Assembly: GCA_900766265.1 (NCBI GenBank)
Contig: CAAFUS010000010.1
Location: forward strand, 248,001-312,000
Reading direction: 5' to 3'
Length of the DNA: 64,000 nt
DNA from: Pseudomonadaceae bacterium
GTDB lineage: Bacteria; Pseudomonadota; Gammaproteobacteria; Pseudomonadales; Pseudomonadaceae
Positions 7,770 through 16,848 of this stretch are shown here, piece by piece. A program made the position numbers and the translations under genes. The stretch's first letter is position 1; every line of letters starts with the position of its first letter. A model generated the notes under the pieces. The model saw only the letters and a list, made by a program, of their open reading frames with translations, had not been told where the DNA came from and did not search any database.

Positions 7770-10337
7770 GTGGCCCTGAGCGAGGACTGGTTCGCCAGCA
7801 AGGGCTGGCAGCCCTTTCCCTTCCAGCGCGAGGTCTGGTCGGCGGTCGAGGCCGGCGAGTCGGGTCTGCTCCATGCCACCACGGGCGCCGGCAAGACCTA
7901 CGCGGTCTGGCTTGGCGCACTGGCCCGGTTCGCCGGTAACGCGCAAACCGCTACGAAAGGCTCGCAGTCCGCGCCCCTGACCGTCCTCTGGATAACCCCC
8001 ATGCGCGCCCTGGCGGCCGATACCGCGCGGGCGCTGCAGGCGCCGCTGGACGACCTTGGCCTGGACTGGAGCGTCGGCCTGCGCACCGGCGACACCTCCA
8101 GCAGCGAGCGCGCCAGCCAAGGGCGCCGGCTCCCCACCGCGCTGGTCACCACACCGGAAAGCCTGACGCTCCTGCTCACCCGCGCCGATGCCCGCCAGGC
8201 CTTCGCCCAGGTCGGCATGGTGATCGTCGATGAGTGGCACGAACTGCTCGGCAACAAGCGCGGTGTGCAGCTGCAACTGGCGCTGGCCCGGCTGCGCCTC
8301 TGGCATCCACGGCTGATGGTGTGGGGACTGTCCGCCACCCTGGGCAATCAGTCCCATGCCCTGGAGGTGCTGCTGCCCGACGGCCGAGGCCGTCTGGTAC
8401 AGGGCCGGGTCGCCAAGGACCTGAAGATCGACACGCTGCTGCCGCCCGCTGTCGAACGCTTCCCCTGGGCCGGGCACCTCGGCCTGCGCATGCTTGGGCA
8501 AGTGGTCGCCGAGATCGACGCGGCCGCCACCTCGCTGGTCTTCACCAACACCCGTTCGCAATCGGAGCTCTGGTATCAGGCGCTGCTTGACGAGCGTCCG
8601 GACTGGGCTGGGCTGGTCGCCCTTCACCACGGTTCGCTGTCACGGGAAGTGCGCGACTGGGTGGAGCTGGGCTTGAAACAGGGCGCGCTGAAGGCCGTGG
8701 TATGTACCTCTAGTCTCGATCTGGGGGTGGACTTCCTGCCGGTCGAGCGCGTCCTGCAGATCGGCTCACCCAAAGGCATCGCACGGTTGCTGCAACGGGC
8801 CGGGCGCTCCGGCCATGCGCCGGGGCGCGTCTCGCGCATCACCCTGGTGCCAACCAACAGCCTCGAACTGGTGGAGGCCGCCGCAGCCCAGGACGCGGTG
8901 GCCGAACGCCGGATCGAAGGCCGGGAAGCACCGGACAAGCCGCTCGATGTGCTCGTCCAGCACCTGGTCAGCATGGCCCTCGGTGGCGGCTTCAGGCCCG
9001 AAGCGCTGCTCGCCGAGGTACGTACCGCCTGGTCATATCGCGGCCTGACCGATGCCGAATGGGACTGGGCCCTGGCCTTCGTGCGCCACGGCGGCCATTC
9101 GCTCACCGCCTACCCCGACTACCAGCGGGTCGAGCCCGACGAGAATGGCGTCTGGAAGGTACCGAGCCGGCGCGTCGCGCTGCGCCATCGCATGAGCATC
9201 GGCACCATCGTCAGCGACTCCAGCCTGCACGTGAAGTACTGGGCCAAGGGCGGCGCGGGCGGTTCGCTGGGCAGCATCGAGGAAGGCTTCATTGCCCGCC
9301 TGCGCCCTGGCGACTGCTTCCTGTTCGCCGGGGGGCTGCTGGAGCTGGTCCGGGTCGAGAACATGACCGCCTTCGTCAAGCGCGCCACGGGGCGCAAGGC
9401 GGCGGTGCCGCGCTGGAACGGCGGGCGCATGCCGCTATCGAGCGAGCTGGCAGATGCCGTGGTCAGGCGCCTCGCATCGGCAGCCAATGGAGAGTTCTCC
9501 AGCCCGGAGATGCAGCTGGTCAAGCCACTGTTGCAGGTGCAACTGGCCTGGTCGGGACTGCCGGCCGAGGACAGGCTGTTGGCCGAGACGCTCAAGTCAC
9601 GCGAAGGCTGGCACCTGTTTCTCTATCCCTTCGCCGGCCGACATGTGCATCTGGGACTGGCCAGCCTGCTCGCCTGGCGCATCGCGCAACGCACCCCGCT
9701 GACCTTTTCCATCGCCGTGAATGACTATGGGCTCGAGCTACTCAGCGCGACCGAAGTGGACTGGCCCTGCTGGCTGACGCCCGAACTGCTGACCAGCGAC
9801 AACCTCTTGCATGACGTGCTCGGCAGCCTCAACGCCGGTGAACTGGCGCGCCGCCGCTTCCGTGAGATCGCCCGGATCGCCGGGCTGGTGTTTTCCGGCT
9901 ATCCGGGCGCGCAGAAGAGCGCCCGGCAGCTGCAGGCGTCCAGCGGCCTGTTCTTCGACGTGTTTCGCCAGTACGACCCGCAGAACCTGCTGCTCGACCA
10001 GGCCCAGCAGGAAGTGCTGCGCCAGGAGCTGGAGGTCCGGCGACTGGAGCAGACGCTGGCGCGCCTCAGGGCCTGCCGGCTTGACCTGCATGCGATCAAG
10101 CGCACCACACCGCTGGGGTTTCCGCTGATGGTGGAACGCTTTCGCGAAAGCATGAGCTCGGAAAAACTCGCCGACCGCATCCGCCGCATGGTCGCGGACC
10201 TGGAAAAGGCAGCGGGCCCCGGCGGCTACCGGCCCGAACCTTCGACACCGCTGAGTGTGGAGCGCGACACCCCACCCAAGCGCAAGCCACGGGTCGGCAA
10301 GGACGGCACGCCGAGGCGGAAAAAGCCGGTTGCCTGA
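7770..10337 (+). CDS. lhr: Lhr-Core ATP-dependent DNA helicase (ligase-associated)
   Basis: An 855-residue superfamily 2 helicase. Walker A is TTGAGKT (Lys42), the DExH box is VDEWHE, and the SAT motif is seen in LSATLGN; two RecA domains are followed by the winged-helix and core domains of Lhr-Core. Length fits Lhr-Core proteins, not the long Lhr of enterics. It unwinds 3'-tailed duplexes and RNA:DNA hybrids. The frame is open upstream to 7626, but that stretch is REP sequence; I choose GTG at 7770 because AGGAGA stands 7 bases before it and the conserved protein begins there. A Lys/Arg-rich tail ends the protein. Confidence 0.9.
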   Translation: MALSEDWFASKGWQPFPFQREVWSAVEAGESGLLHATTGAGKTYAVWLGALARFAGNAQTATKGSQSAPLTVLWITPMRALAADTARALQAPLDDLGLDWSVGLRTGDTSSSERASQGRRLPTALVTTPESLTLLLTRADARQAFAQVGMVIVDEWHELLGNKRGVQLQLALARLRLWHPRLMVWGLSATLGNQSHALEVLLPDGRGRLVQGRVAKDLKIDTLLPPAVERFPWAGHLGLRMLGQVVAEIDAAATSLVFTNTRSQSELWYQALLDERPDWAGLVALHHGSLSREVRDWVELGLKQGALKAVVCTSSLDLGVDFLPVERVLQIGSPKGIARLLQRAGRSGHAPGRVSRITLVPTNSLELVEAAAAQDAVAERRIEGREAPDKPLDVLVQHLVSMALGGGFRPEALLAEVRTAWSYRGLTDAEWDWALAFVRHGGHSLTAYPDYQRVEPDENGVWKVPSRRVALRHRMSIGTIVSDSSLHVKYWAKGGAGGSLGSIEEGFIARLRPGDCFLFAGGLLELVRVENMTAFVKRATGRKAAVPRWNGGRMPLSSELADAVVRRLASAANGEFSSPEMQLVKPLLQVQLAWSGLPAEDRLLAETLKSREGWHLFLYPFAGRHVHLGLASLLAWRIAQRTPLTFSIAVNDYGLELLSATEVDWPCWLTPELLTSDNLLHDVLGSLNAGELARRRFREIARIAGLVFSGYPGAQKSARQLQASSGLFFDVFRQYDPQNLLLDQAQQEVLRQELEVRRLEQTLARLRACRLDLHAIKRTTPLGFPLMVERFRESMSSEKLADRIRRMVADLEKAAGPGGYRPEPSTPLSVERDTPPKRKPRVGKDGTPRRKKPVA

Positions 10338-10375
10338 GCCCGCACCGATCGAAAGCCTGACGGTAAACTGTGCCG

Positions 10376-11050
10376 ATGACCGAACACCTGCGTATCGAAC
10401 ACGCCGGCACCGAACTCTGGCTGCTGGCCGACAAGGCACTCTACTGGCCCGAGCAGCGGGCGCTGCTAATCGCCGATATCCACTTCGGCAAGGCCGCGGC
10501 CTACCGTCGACTGGGCCAACCGGTCCCCCACGGCACCACCGCCGCCAACCTGCAGCGGCTCGACGCGCTGCTGGCACGCTATCCGGCCAGGGAAATCATC
10601 TTTCTCGGTGACTTCCTCCACGCTCCCGAATCCCGGAGCGAGGCGACACTCGCCGCGCTGCGCCAGTGGCGGCACGTCCGCCCCGAGCTGCGGCTGACGC
10701 TGGTGCGCGGCAACCATGACCAGCGCGCCGGGGATCCGCCCGGCGATCTCGCTGTCGAGGTGGTCGACGAACCGCTGCTTCGTGGCCCCTTCGCTTTGCA
10801 GCACGAGCCGCATCCACACCCGACCCACGCGGTGCTGGCCGGGCACCTGCATCCGGCCTTCTGCCTGCAGGGCAAGGGCCGGCAGCGCCTGCGCCTGCCC
10901 TGCTTCAGCATCGAGGCGCGGGTCAGCCTGCTGCCGGCGTTCGGGGAGTTCACCGGTGCGGTGGAGATCGACCCCGCCCCCGGGCGGCGCCTGTTCGTGG
11001 TGGGTGGTGATGGCGTGTGGGCAGTAGCAACGGCCCGCACGCCCGGATAG
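10376..11050 (+). CDS. pdeM: Ligase-associated DNA-damage-response endonuclease PdeM (binuclear metallophosphoesterase)
   Basis: A 224-residue metallophosphoesterase. Metal motifs are in the expected order: ADIHFGK, GDFLHA, GNHD and GHLHP. It corresponds to P. putida MPE, a manganese-dependent DNA endonuclease encoded with Lhr-Core, an ATP-dependent ligase and an exonuclease, which is exactly the arrangement here. A GTG two codons upstream (10370) is an alternative start. It is the last gene of the repair operon. Confidence 0.9.
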   Translation: MTEHLRIEHAGTELWLLADKALYWPEQRALLIADIHFGKAAAYRRLGQPVPHGTTAANLQRLDALLARYPAREIIFLGDFLHAPESRSEATLAALRQWRHVRPELRLTLVRGNHDQRAGDPPGDLAVEVVDEPLLRGPFALQHEPHPHPTHAVLAGHLHPAFCLQGKGRQRLRLPCFSIEARVSLLPAFGEFTGAVEIDPAPGRRLFVVGGDGVWAVATARTPG

Positions 11051-11076
11051 CGTTATGGGCCTAGTCTGCCGTCAGC

Positions 11077-13335
11077 TCACCAATCGCGGGCCGCAAGCGC
11101 TGGCAGCAGCTTGTCGATACTTATCGGAAACTCACGTACTCGGATGCCCGTAGCGTTATACACCGCGTTGGCTACGGCCGCCCCGGCACCACATACGCCC
11201 AGTTCGCCCAGCCCCTTGATGCCCAGCACATTCGCTTTTTCATCCGCCTCTTCGATAAACACCACGTCCATATCCGCGATGTCGCCGTTGACTGGTATCA
11301 GGTACTCGGCCAGGTCATGGTTGATGAAATGACCGTGTCGTGTATCCAACAGGGTCTGCTCCATCAGGGCCGCGCCAATGCCCCAGGTCATCCCGCCGAG
11401 GATCTGTGAGCGGGCGGTTTTGGGATTGAGGACGCGTCCGGCCGCGATGACCGACAGCATGCGGCGCATACGTATTTCCGCAGTATCCATATCGACCGAC
11501 ACCTCCACGAAATGGGCGCCGTTCGAATGCTGGGAATAATTTTTGTAGCTGTCCCCCATTGGCCCGACGCCTCCCTCCGCCTGCAAACCCTTGGGGGCGG
11601 CTCGCATCATCAGATCGGTAAGGCGCTCCGAGCGGCCGTTCGCGATGATGCGCCCTCCTGCGAACTGGGCCTGGCCATCGCTGTAGGGCACACCTGCCGC
11701 CTGGATAATCTGCTGCTTCAAGCCCTGGCAAGCGGCTTCTACGGCCGACCCCGCACTGGCTGCGCCCCAGGAACCTCCGGAACCCGCCGTCTGCGGGAAG
11801 CGGCTGTCGCCCAGTTGCACCTGTACGGTGGACATGGGCACACCAAGACTCTGCGCTGCGACCTGAGTGAGGATGGTATAGGTTCCTGTGCCGATATCCG
11901 TCATGTCCAGCCGCACGAGAACCCGCCCTGTCGGGCTCATGCTCACCTGGGCGCGGGACGGTCCCAGATAGTTGGGTCGGATTGCGGCGGCCATTCCCAT
12001 GCCGATCAGCTTGCGCCCTTCCCTAACGCGGCCTGGCACAGGGTTGCGGTTGCTCCAGCCGAAGCGCTCAGCCCCGGTACGCATGCATGCCACCAGACTG
12101 CGCGTGGCAAAGGGCACCCCGCGTTCGGGATCGATCTCGGGCTCATTGAGCGCACGCACAGCGATCGGATCTTGGTTCAAGCGTTCAGCCAGTTCATCCA
12201 TGGCACTTTCGAAGGCCAGCATGCCCGGCGCTTCACCCGGAGAGCGCATCCACTCGCCACGGTTGAGGTCGACTGGCACCAGGCGGTGGCGTGTCAGACG
12301 GTTCGGCGCAGCGTATAGCGAGCGGGCAAAGACCGCCGTCTGCTCACAGAACTCTTCGAAGCGCGAGGTCGCCGACCAGACGTCATACCCCATCGCCAGC
12401 AGCTTGCCGGTGCTGTCCGCGCCCAACCGTACATGGTGCTGCATCGCGGCGCGGTGGCCGGCATTGGCGTACATCTGCTGACGAGTCAGGGCTACTTTGA
12501 CGGGCTGCTGCAAAACCCGCGCTGCATATGTCGCGAGCACCGCATCGGGATGGATGATCAGCTTCGAGCCAAAACCGCCGCCGACATAGGGGCTTACCAC
12601 CCTGATCCGCTCCTGCGGGATTCCCAATGTATTGGCCAGTCCGCCCCGGAAATTAGCCAGCGTCTGTGCCGAGGTATAGAGCGTCAGGTCTTCGCCCGCC
12701 CAGCAGGCAATGGATGCATGGGGCTCCATCGGGTTATGGCTCTGGTATGGCGTGTAGTAGGTCGCATCGATCATCACCGGCGCGGCCTTAAATGCCGTAT
12801 CGAAGTCACCGACGGCGCTGTCGGTCTGAAGCCCGGCGTTGGTCCGTGTTGGGGTATAGGCTTCGGACAGTCGGGAGGTGAGATCGTGGTCGCCTCGCTC
12901 CGCCGTATAGCGCACACGGATCAGGCTAGCGGTCGAGCGAGCCGCTTCGAAGGTCATTGCTACCACCAGCGCAACAGGCTCGTCGTAGTACCGGATACGG
13001 TCAGTCGCCAACACTGGACGGGCCCGAGTGAATACCTCTGCAGGAGTCGCTGTCAGCGGTGGGCCGAACGCCGGCTGTGGCGGCGCATTGCGATAGGTCA
13101 TGACATACAGGACGCCCGGCGCGCGCTCCGCCTGGCGGACGTCGATTTCATCGATACGCCCCCTGGCGATCGTCGCCCCGAGGATATAGCCATAGGCGAC
13201 CGGGCCCATTTCATTCTGTTCGTAGGCGTAAGTGGCGCGTCCCGTGACTTTCAGACGGCCATCGATCCGGTCCACTGGCTGGCCGATGGGGCCGTCGGAA
13301 AGCGCCTGGTTGTGCATGGGTGTATTCATCGTCAT
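11077..13335 (-). CDS. paoC: Aldehyde oxidoreductase, molybdenum-cofactor-binding large subunit (PaoC/YagR-like)
   Basis: A 752-residue xanthine dehydrogenase family subunit, near the length of E. coli PaoC (732). It binds the molybdopterin cofactor and carries the active site that oxidises aldehydes to carboxylic acids. Visible features include the GRATYAYE N-terminal region, the VGGGFGSK segment, and the C-terminal GIKGLGELGVCG, whose Glu is the expected catalytic base. It overlaps the FAD subunit gene by 4 bases (ATGA), so the two are translationally coupled. It has no signal of its own; export would be as a folded complex with the Tat-carrying small subunit. Confidence 0.88.
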   Translation of the reverse strand: MTMNTPMHNQALSDGPIGQPVDRIDGRLKVTGRATYAYEQNEMGPVAYGYILGATIARGRIDEIDVRQAERAPGVLYVMTYRNAPPQPAFGPPLTATPAEVFTRARPVLATDRIRYYDEPVALVVAMTFEAARSTASLIRVRYTAERGDHDLTSRLSEAYTPTRTNAGLQTDSAVGDFDTAFKAAPVMIDATYYTPYQSHNPMEPHASIACWAGEDLTLYTSAQTLANFRGGLANTLGIPQERIRVVSPYVGGGFGSKLIIHPDAVLATYAARVLQQPVKVALTRQQMYANAGHRAAMQHHVRLGADSTGKLLAMGYDVWSATSRFEEFCEQTAVFARSLYAAPNRLTRHRLVPVDLNRGEWMRSPGEAPGMLAFESAMDELAERLNQDPIAVRALNEPEIDPERGVPFATRSLVACMRTGAERFGWSNRNPVPGRVREGRKLIGMGMAAAIRPNYLGPSRAQVSMSPTGRVLVRLDMTDIGTGTYTILTQVAAQSLGVPMSTVQVQLGDSRFPQTAGSGGSWGAASAGSAVEAACQGLKQQIIQAAGVPYSDGQAQFAGGRIIANGRSERLTDLMMRAAPKGLQAEGGVGPMGDSYKNYSQHSNGAHFVEVSVDMDTAEIRMRRMLSVIAAGRVLNPKTARSQILGGMTWGIGAALMEQTLLDTRHGHFINHDLAEYLIPVNGDIADMDVVFIEEADEKANVLGIKGLGELGVCGAGAAVANAVYNATGIRVREFPISIDKLLPALAARDW

Positions 13336-14321
13336 GCTCGCTGCTGGGCCGCGGAGGTCAGTACCTGGCGCAAGGTCCGTTTGGCCAGGGGAATCTTGAA
13401 GTCGTTACCGCCATGCCCCTGGGCACCAGCGAGTGCGGCCTCGGCTGCCCGCTCAAAGGATTCGCCGTCAGGCCGCTGGCCAATGAGTGCCTGCTCAGCC
13501 GCCTTGGCCCGCCACGGCTTGGGGGCTACACCGCCCAGTGCGATGCGTGCATCGCGCACCCGCCCGCCGCGGACATCGACGGCCACCGCTACCGACACCA
13601 GTGCGAAAGCGTAGGAGGCGCGGTCGCGTACCTTTCGGTAGAGCTGCCCACCCAGTGGCGCGGCGGGCAGCTCTACCGCCACAATCATCTCGCCATGTGC
13701 CAGCTGGGTTTCGATATGCGGTGTGTCTCCCGGCAAGCGGTACAGCTCGTCCAGTTCAATGAGCCGTGTCTGTCCGTTCGATCCGATGGTTTCAACTCTG
13801 GCACCCAATACCATCATCGCCACTGCCATGTCAGAGGGATGAGCCGCGATACAGGCGTCACTGACGCCCAGAACCGCGTTCGTTCGGTTGTGCCCGTGCA
13901 ATGCCTCGCAGCCGGTGCCAGGACGGCGCTTGTTGCAGGCCATGGTCGGGTCGTAAAAGTACGGGCAACGCGTACGTTGCAGCAGATTGCCTGCCGTCGA
14001 GGCCTTGTTGCGTATCTGCCCTGAAGCTCCGGCCAGTAATGCCTGGGCCAGCAACGGGTAGCGGTTGCGTACGCGACTGTCAGCGGCCAGATCGCTGTTG
14101 CGCACTTGTGCGCCGATGCGAAGGCCACCATCGGCAGTGTCCTCGATCCAGGCAAGCGGTAAACGGCTGATGTCGATCAGGTGTGTGGGCGTCTCGATGC
14201 CAAGCTTCATCAGGTCGAGCAGGTTAGTGCCACCGCTGATGAAACGCGCCTGTGGCTGCGCGACCACAGCGCTCACGGCACCAGCAAGCTCAACTGCACG
14301 TTCGTAACTGAAAGGCTGCAT
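13332..14321 (-). CDS. paoB: Aldehyde oxidoreductase, FAD-binding subunit (PaoB/YagS-like)
   Basis: A 329-residue FAD-binding protein of the molybdopterin dehydrogenase family. FAD-contact segments FISGGTNL (about residue 27) and ASTAGNLLQ are present. A cysteine set in the insertion RTRCPYFY...MACNKR...TGCEAL matches the extra 4Fe-4S loop of PaoB, which most xanthine dehydrogenase FAD subunits lack. It passes electrons from the 2Fe-2S subunit. It starts 4 bases after the small subunit and overlaps paoC by 4 bases. Confidence 0.88.
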   Translation of the reverse strand: MQPFSYERAVELAGAVSAVVAQPQARFISGGTNLLDLMKLGIETPTHLIDISRLPLAWIEDTADGGLRIGAQVRNSDLAADSRVRNRYPLLAQALLAGASGQIRNKASTAGNLLQRTRCPYFYDPTMACNKRRPGTGCEALHGHNRTNAVLGVSDACIAAHPSDMAVAMMVLGARVETIGSNGQTRLIELDELYRLPGDTPHIETQLAHGEMIVAVELPAAPLGGQLYRKVRDRASYAFALVSVAVAVDVRGGRVRDARIALGGVAPKPWRAKAAEQALIGQRPDGESFERAAEAALAGAQGHGGNDFKIPLAKRTLRQVLTSAAQQRA

Positions 14322-14325
14322 GGCA

Positions 14326-14979
14326 TCAGCTCTCCTCGACGACGTCGCGAATGGCCGCGACGATGTTGGGATAGGCAGCGCAGCGACACAGATTCCCGCT
14401 CATGCGCTCACGAATTTCTTCGTCAGTCAGGGTGACCTGCTTGGCCGCCACATTTGCGCTGACATGGCTGGGCCACCCCGCCCGGGCTTCCTGCAGCATG
14501 CCAACCGCCGAGCAGATCTGCCCCGGCGTGCAATAACCGCATTGAAAGCCGTCTCGCTTGATGAACGCGGCCTGCAGAGGGTGCAGGACATCGTCGTTGG
14601 CCAAGCCTTCGATGGTGGTGATCTCATCGCCTTCATGCATTACGGCAAGGCTCAGGCAGGCATTGATTCGCCGCCCATTGACCAGCACGGTGCACGCACC
14701 GCACTGGCCGTGGTCACAGCCCTTCTTCGAGCCGGTCATGCCGAGATGATGACGCAGCGCATCAAGCAACGTGGTGCGTGGGTCCAGCTCCAGAACCCTT
14801 TCGTTACCGTTGATGCGCAAGGTGAGCGCATGCGACGGAACCGGAACGGCAGTCTTAGCGGCACTGGTGGCTGAGGCCAGGGCCCGGTTTTGCCCGCCGG
14901 TCATCCAGAGCAGGCTGGCGGCAGCCCCAGCCTGCAAGAGGGCGCGTCGCGTGGGACGCGGTGGATCCATGTTGTCCAT
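14326..14979 (-). CDS. paoA: Aldehyde oxidoreductase, 2Fe-2S subunit with Tat signal (PaoA/YagT-like)
   Basis: A 217-residue small subunit. A twin-arginine signal (PTRRALLQAG, then a hydrophobic run) sends the folded complex to the periplasm. The plant-type 2Fe-2S motif is GCDHGQCGACTVLVNG and the second cluster uses CGYCTPGQ and LCRCAAY. ATG at 14979 is chosen because it places the Tat motif near the N-terminus; ATG at 14970 would also work, and a longer frame to 15021 is unlikely. First gene of paoABC, 67 bases after the AraC-type regulator on the same strand. Confidence 0.88.
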   Translation of the reverse strand: MDNMDPPRPTRRALLQAGAAASLLWMTGGQNRALASATSAAKTAVPVPSHALTLRINGNERVLELDPRTTLLDALRHHLGMTGSKKGCDHGQCGACTVLVNGRRINACLSLAVMHEGDEITTIEGLANDDVLHPLQAAFIKRDGFQCGYCTPGQICSAVGMLQEARAGWPSHVSANVAAKQVTLTDEEIRERMSGNLCRCAAYPNIVAAIRDVVEES

Positions 14980-15046
14980 ATCTGTTTCCCGAGTCGAACG
15001 GCTAGATGGAAGTATCTCCACGCGCGCGGTGCCGTTCTTTCAGGTA

Positions 15047-15976
15047 TCAGGAGCAGGATGTCAGGATCCGGGAAGTCTTTTGACGATAGGCGCTCGGCGT
15101 GGTGCCGGTGATGCGCTTGAAGGCCGAAGTGAAATGGCTCTGACTGGAAAAGCCCAGCTCGAAGGCCATGCTGACGATAGGCATCGTACTGTTGCGCAGC
15201 AGGTTTTCGGCGCACTGGACTCGACGCCTGATGACGAAGGCATAAGGGGCCATGCCGGTTTCAGCCTTGAAATGACGCGCAAACGTATCGACTGGCATCT
15301 CGGCGATTCGCGCCAGCTCGGTCAGCGAAATGCTGCCTTCTATTCTGGCATCGATATAGTCGGTCAAGCGCCTAAGCAACAGGCGGCCAAGCCTCCCTCG
15401 ATCCGTTTCTTCGACCTCGGTGCGACCCAGACGCAGCCCTACCAGCGCCACCAGGTGCTCCAGGTAGCTGGTCTCAGGCGTGTGCCCGATGGCCATCTCG
15501 GTGCTGAGCGCGCAGAGCAGCGAGTGGATGACGGTATCGCCGCCATTGATCTGCATAGGCAGTTCGGCAAGTTTCGGGCATCCAGGGAAACTCAGCGACG
15601 GATCGATCCATAACGCGGTATAGATCAGATCGGCATCTCGAAAATATCCACGGCGCTCTACACCTGCCGGTACGAAGCTGATTGCGCCGGGCCGGTCTCG
15701 CCCCTCATAGGAAAGTGTCGAGCTGCTGCGGATATGTGTCTTGGCCGTTGCCCCGCGCTCCGTGAGGACCACCAGATGCTGCGGCGCAGTCCAGCTCAGC
15801 TCGGCTTCGTGGCAGGCCCAGCGCCGATGATCGATGGTGACCAGGCCATCGAACAAGGTCGCTAATTGCAACGCAGCGCTCTCTGCGTGCCGGGCACGGA
15901 CATAGCCCCCACCGACCAGCGGGTCCAGCGACAGCGATTCAGCTTGATGCATCGGCATAGTCAGGCACTTCTGCAT
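15047..15976 (-). CDS. AraC family transcriptional regulator
   Basis: A 309-residue regulator. The C-terminal 100 residues hold the two helix-turn-helix units of AraC proteins (first in 'LTELARIAEMPVDTFARHF', second in 'IVSMAFELGFSSQSHFTSAF' followed by 'GTTPSAYR'). The N-terminal half resembles the AraC-binding-like sensing domain. It lies directly upstream of paoABC on the same strand with a 67-base gap, so it probably controls that operon and may be partly co-transcribed with it. ATG at 15976 is preceded by AGGAT; starts at 15958 or 15952 are possible. Confidence 0.85.
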   Translation of the reverse strand: MQKCLTMPMHQAESLSLDPLVGGGYVRARHAESAALQLATLFDGLVTIDHRRWACHEAELSWTAPQHLVVLTERGATAKTHIRSSSTLSYEGRDRPGAISFVPAGVERRGYFRDADLIYTALWIDPSLSFPGCPKLAELPMQINGGDTVIHSLLCALSTEMAIGHTPETSYLEHLVALVGLRLGRTEVEETDRGRLGRLLLRRLTDYIDARIEGSISLTELARIAEMPVDTFARHFKAETGMAPYAFVIRRRVQCAENLLRNSTMPIVSMAFELGFSSQSHFTSAFKRITGTTPSAYRQKTSRILTSCS

Positions 15977-16320
15977 TGATCCTAGGCTTGCGCAGCGCTT
16001 CGAATCGAACGGCTTACTTGGGTGGCTACAGCTGTGATGAAAAACGTATAAGCGTCATCGATAAACCATACCGCACAAGAGTTCAAGGCGTTGGCGAGCA
16101 GGCCTGAGCTACCCACCCGTAAGGCCGCCCGTCATCGATGATGCCCAGCGTACGTAGCCCCAGCGGGTGATGGATCAACCTTGTGCCGCCAGCCAGCCGA
16201 CCCAGAACCAGCAGCTTGCTGCTGATCCTGGCTGACGGCGCTCATGGATTGCGTGGGAATGACAGAGCAGGCGCTAGCAACGCCAGCGCCAATCATGCTC
16301 TTGGAATCTATGCGGTCGGC
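15977..16320. other. Intergenic region with no convincing gene
   Basis: It must hold the promoter of the araC-type gene near 15980-16080, where the sequence is locally A/T-rich. The minus strand from about 16110 to 16230 can be read as a protein-like stretch without a start codon, perhaps a decayed gene tail, but no family is recognised. No terminator with a clear U-run is visible. Confidence 0.4.
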
Positions 16321-16548
16321 TCAGGCCTGTGAGATGCCGGTGATGGTGATGCCGAAGCGGTCGGCCAGACGAGTGGCGGGAGTCTGTTCCTCGTCGGATT
16401 TCGGTTCGACGTCCTGCTCGACGTATTCCTTCTCGGCCTTCGCGGTCACGAGTTCGATGGCCCGGTCCATGTCCGGTTTCTGCTCGGAATCGGTCTTCAG
16501 GGTCGCGGTATTGCCGTCTTTGCTGTACGCGATGATCCAGGTAGTCAT
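16321..16548 (-). CDS. Small hypothetical protein, 75 residues
   Basis: A small acidic soluble protein (N-terminal MTTWIIAYSKDGNTATL strand pair, then Lys/Glu-rich helical sequence, then a conserved-looking RLADRFGITITGI tail). GAGGG stands about 6 bases before the ATG. An overlapping plus-strand frame (16244-16552) is judged a shadow because it lacks a good ribosome binding site. No family recognised. It is divergent from the erythromycin-esterase-like gene with about 300 bases between them. Confidence 0.6.
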   Translation of the reverse strand: MTTWIIAYSKDGNTATLKTDSEQKPDMDRAIELVTAKAEKEYVEQDVEPKSDEEQTPATRLADRFGITITGISQA

Positions 16549-16848
16549 GTAATGCCCTCGTCAGTCATGGGAAACCCTGCCTCAGCCGTGCCTGCATTCG
16601 TGACCCCGTGGGCCGTGCTGCTGACCGCCCCGCTCGTGCAGCCGACGCCACCCCATGTCTTCGCTACTCGCCCTGTATGCCGCCGGAAGGCGGCTTTCGC
16701 ATTCACGGGCCTGAAGCGCGGACCTGTACCGAATTAGTACCCACCGCGGGCGACCAGTTCAGCGACCGGCTCCCGCCTTCCGTCGAGCCGACGGAACAAG
16801 TCCCGACGCCATCGAGTCAGCCGAACAACAGGCCAGAGGACCGCGACC
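16549..16848. other. Divergent intergenic region
   Basis: 300 bases between a minus-strand small gene and a plus-strand esterase-like gene. It should hold promoters for both. A short hairpin-forming run CCGCCGGAAGGCGGC is present at about 16680-16695. No gene or known site is recognised. Confidence 0.35.

Noticed and set aside
16110..16230. Minus-strand protein-like stretch without a start codon (contains GGTRLIHHPLGLRTLG)
   Set aside because: No start, no family match I can defend, and no ribosome binding site; may be a decayed gene.
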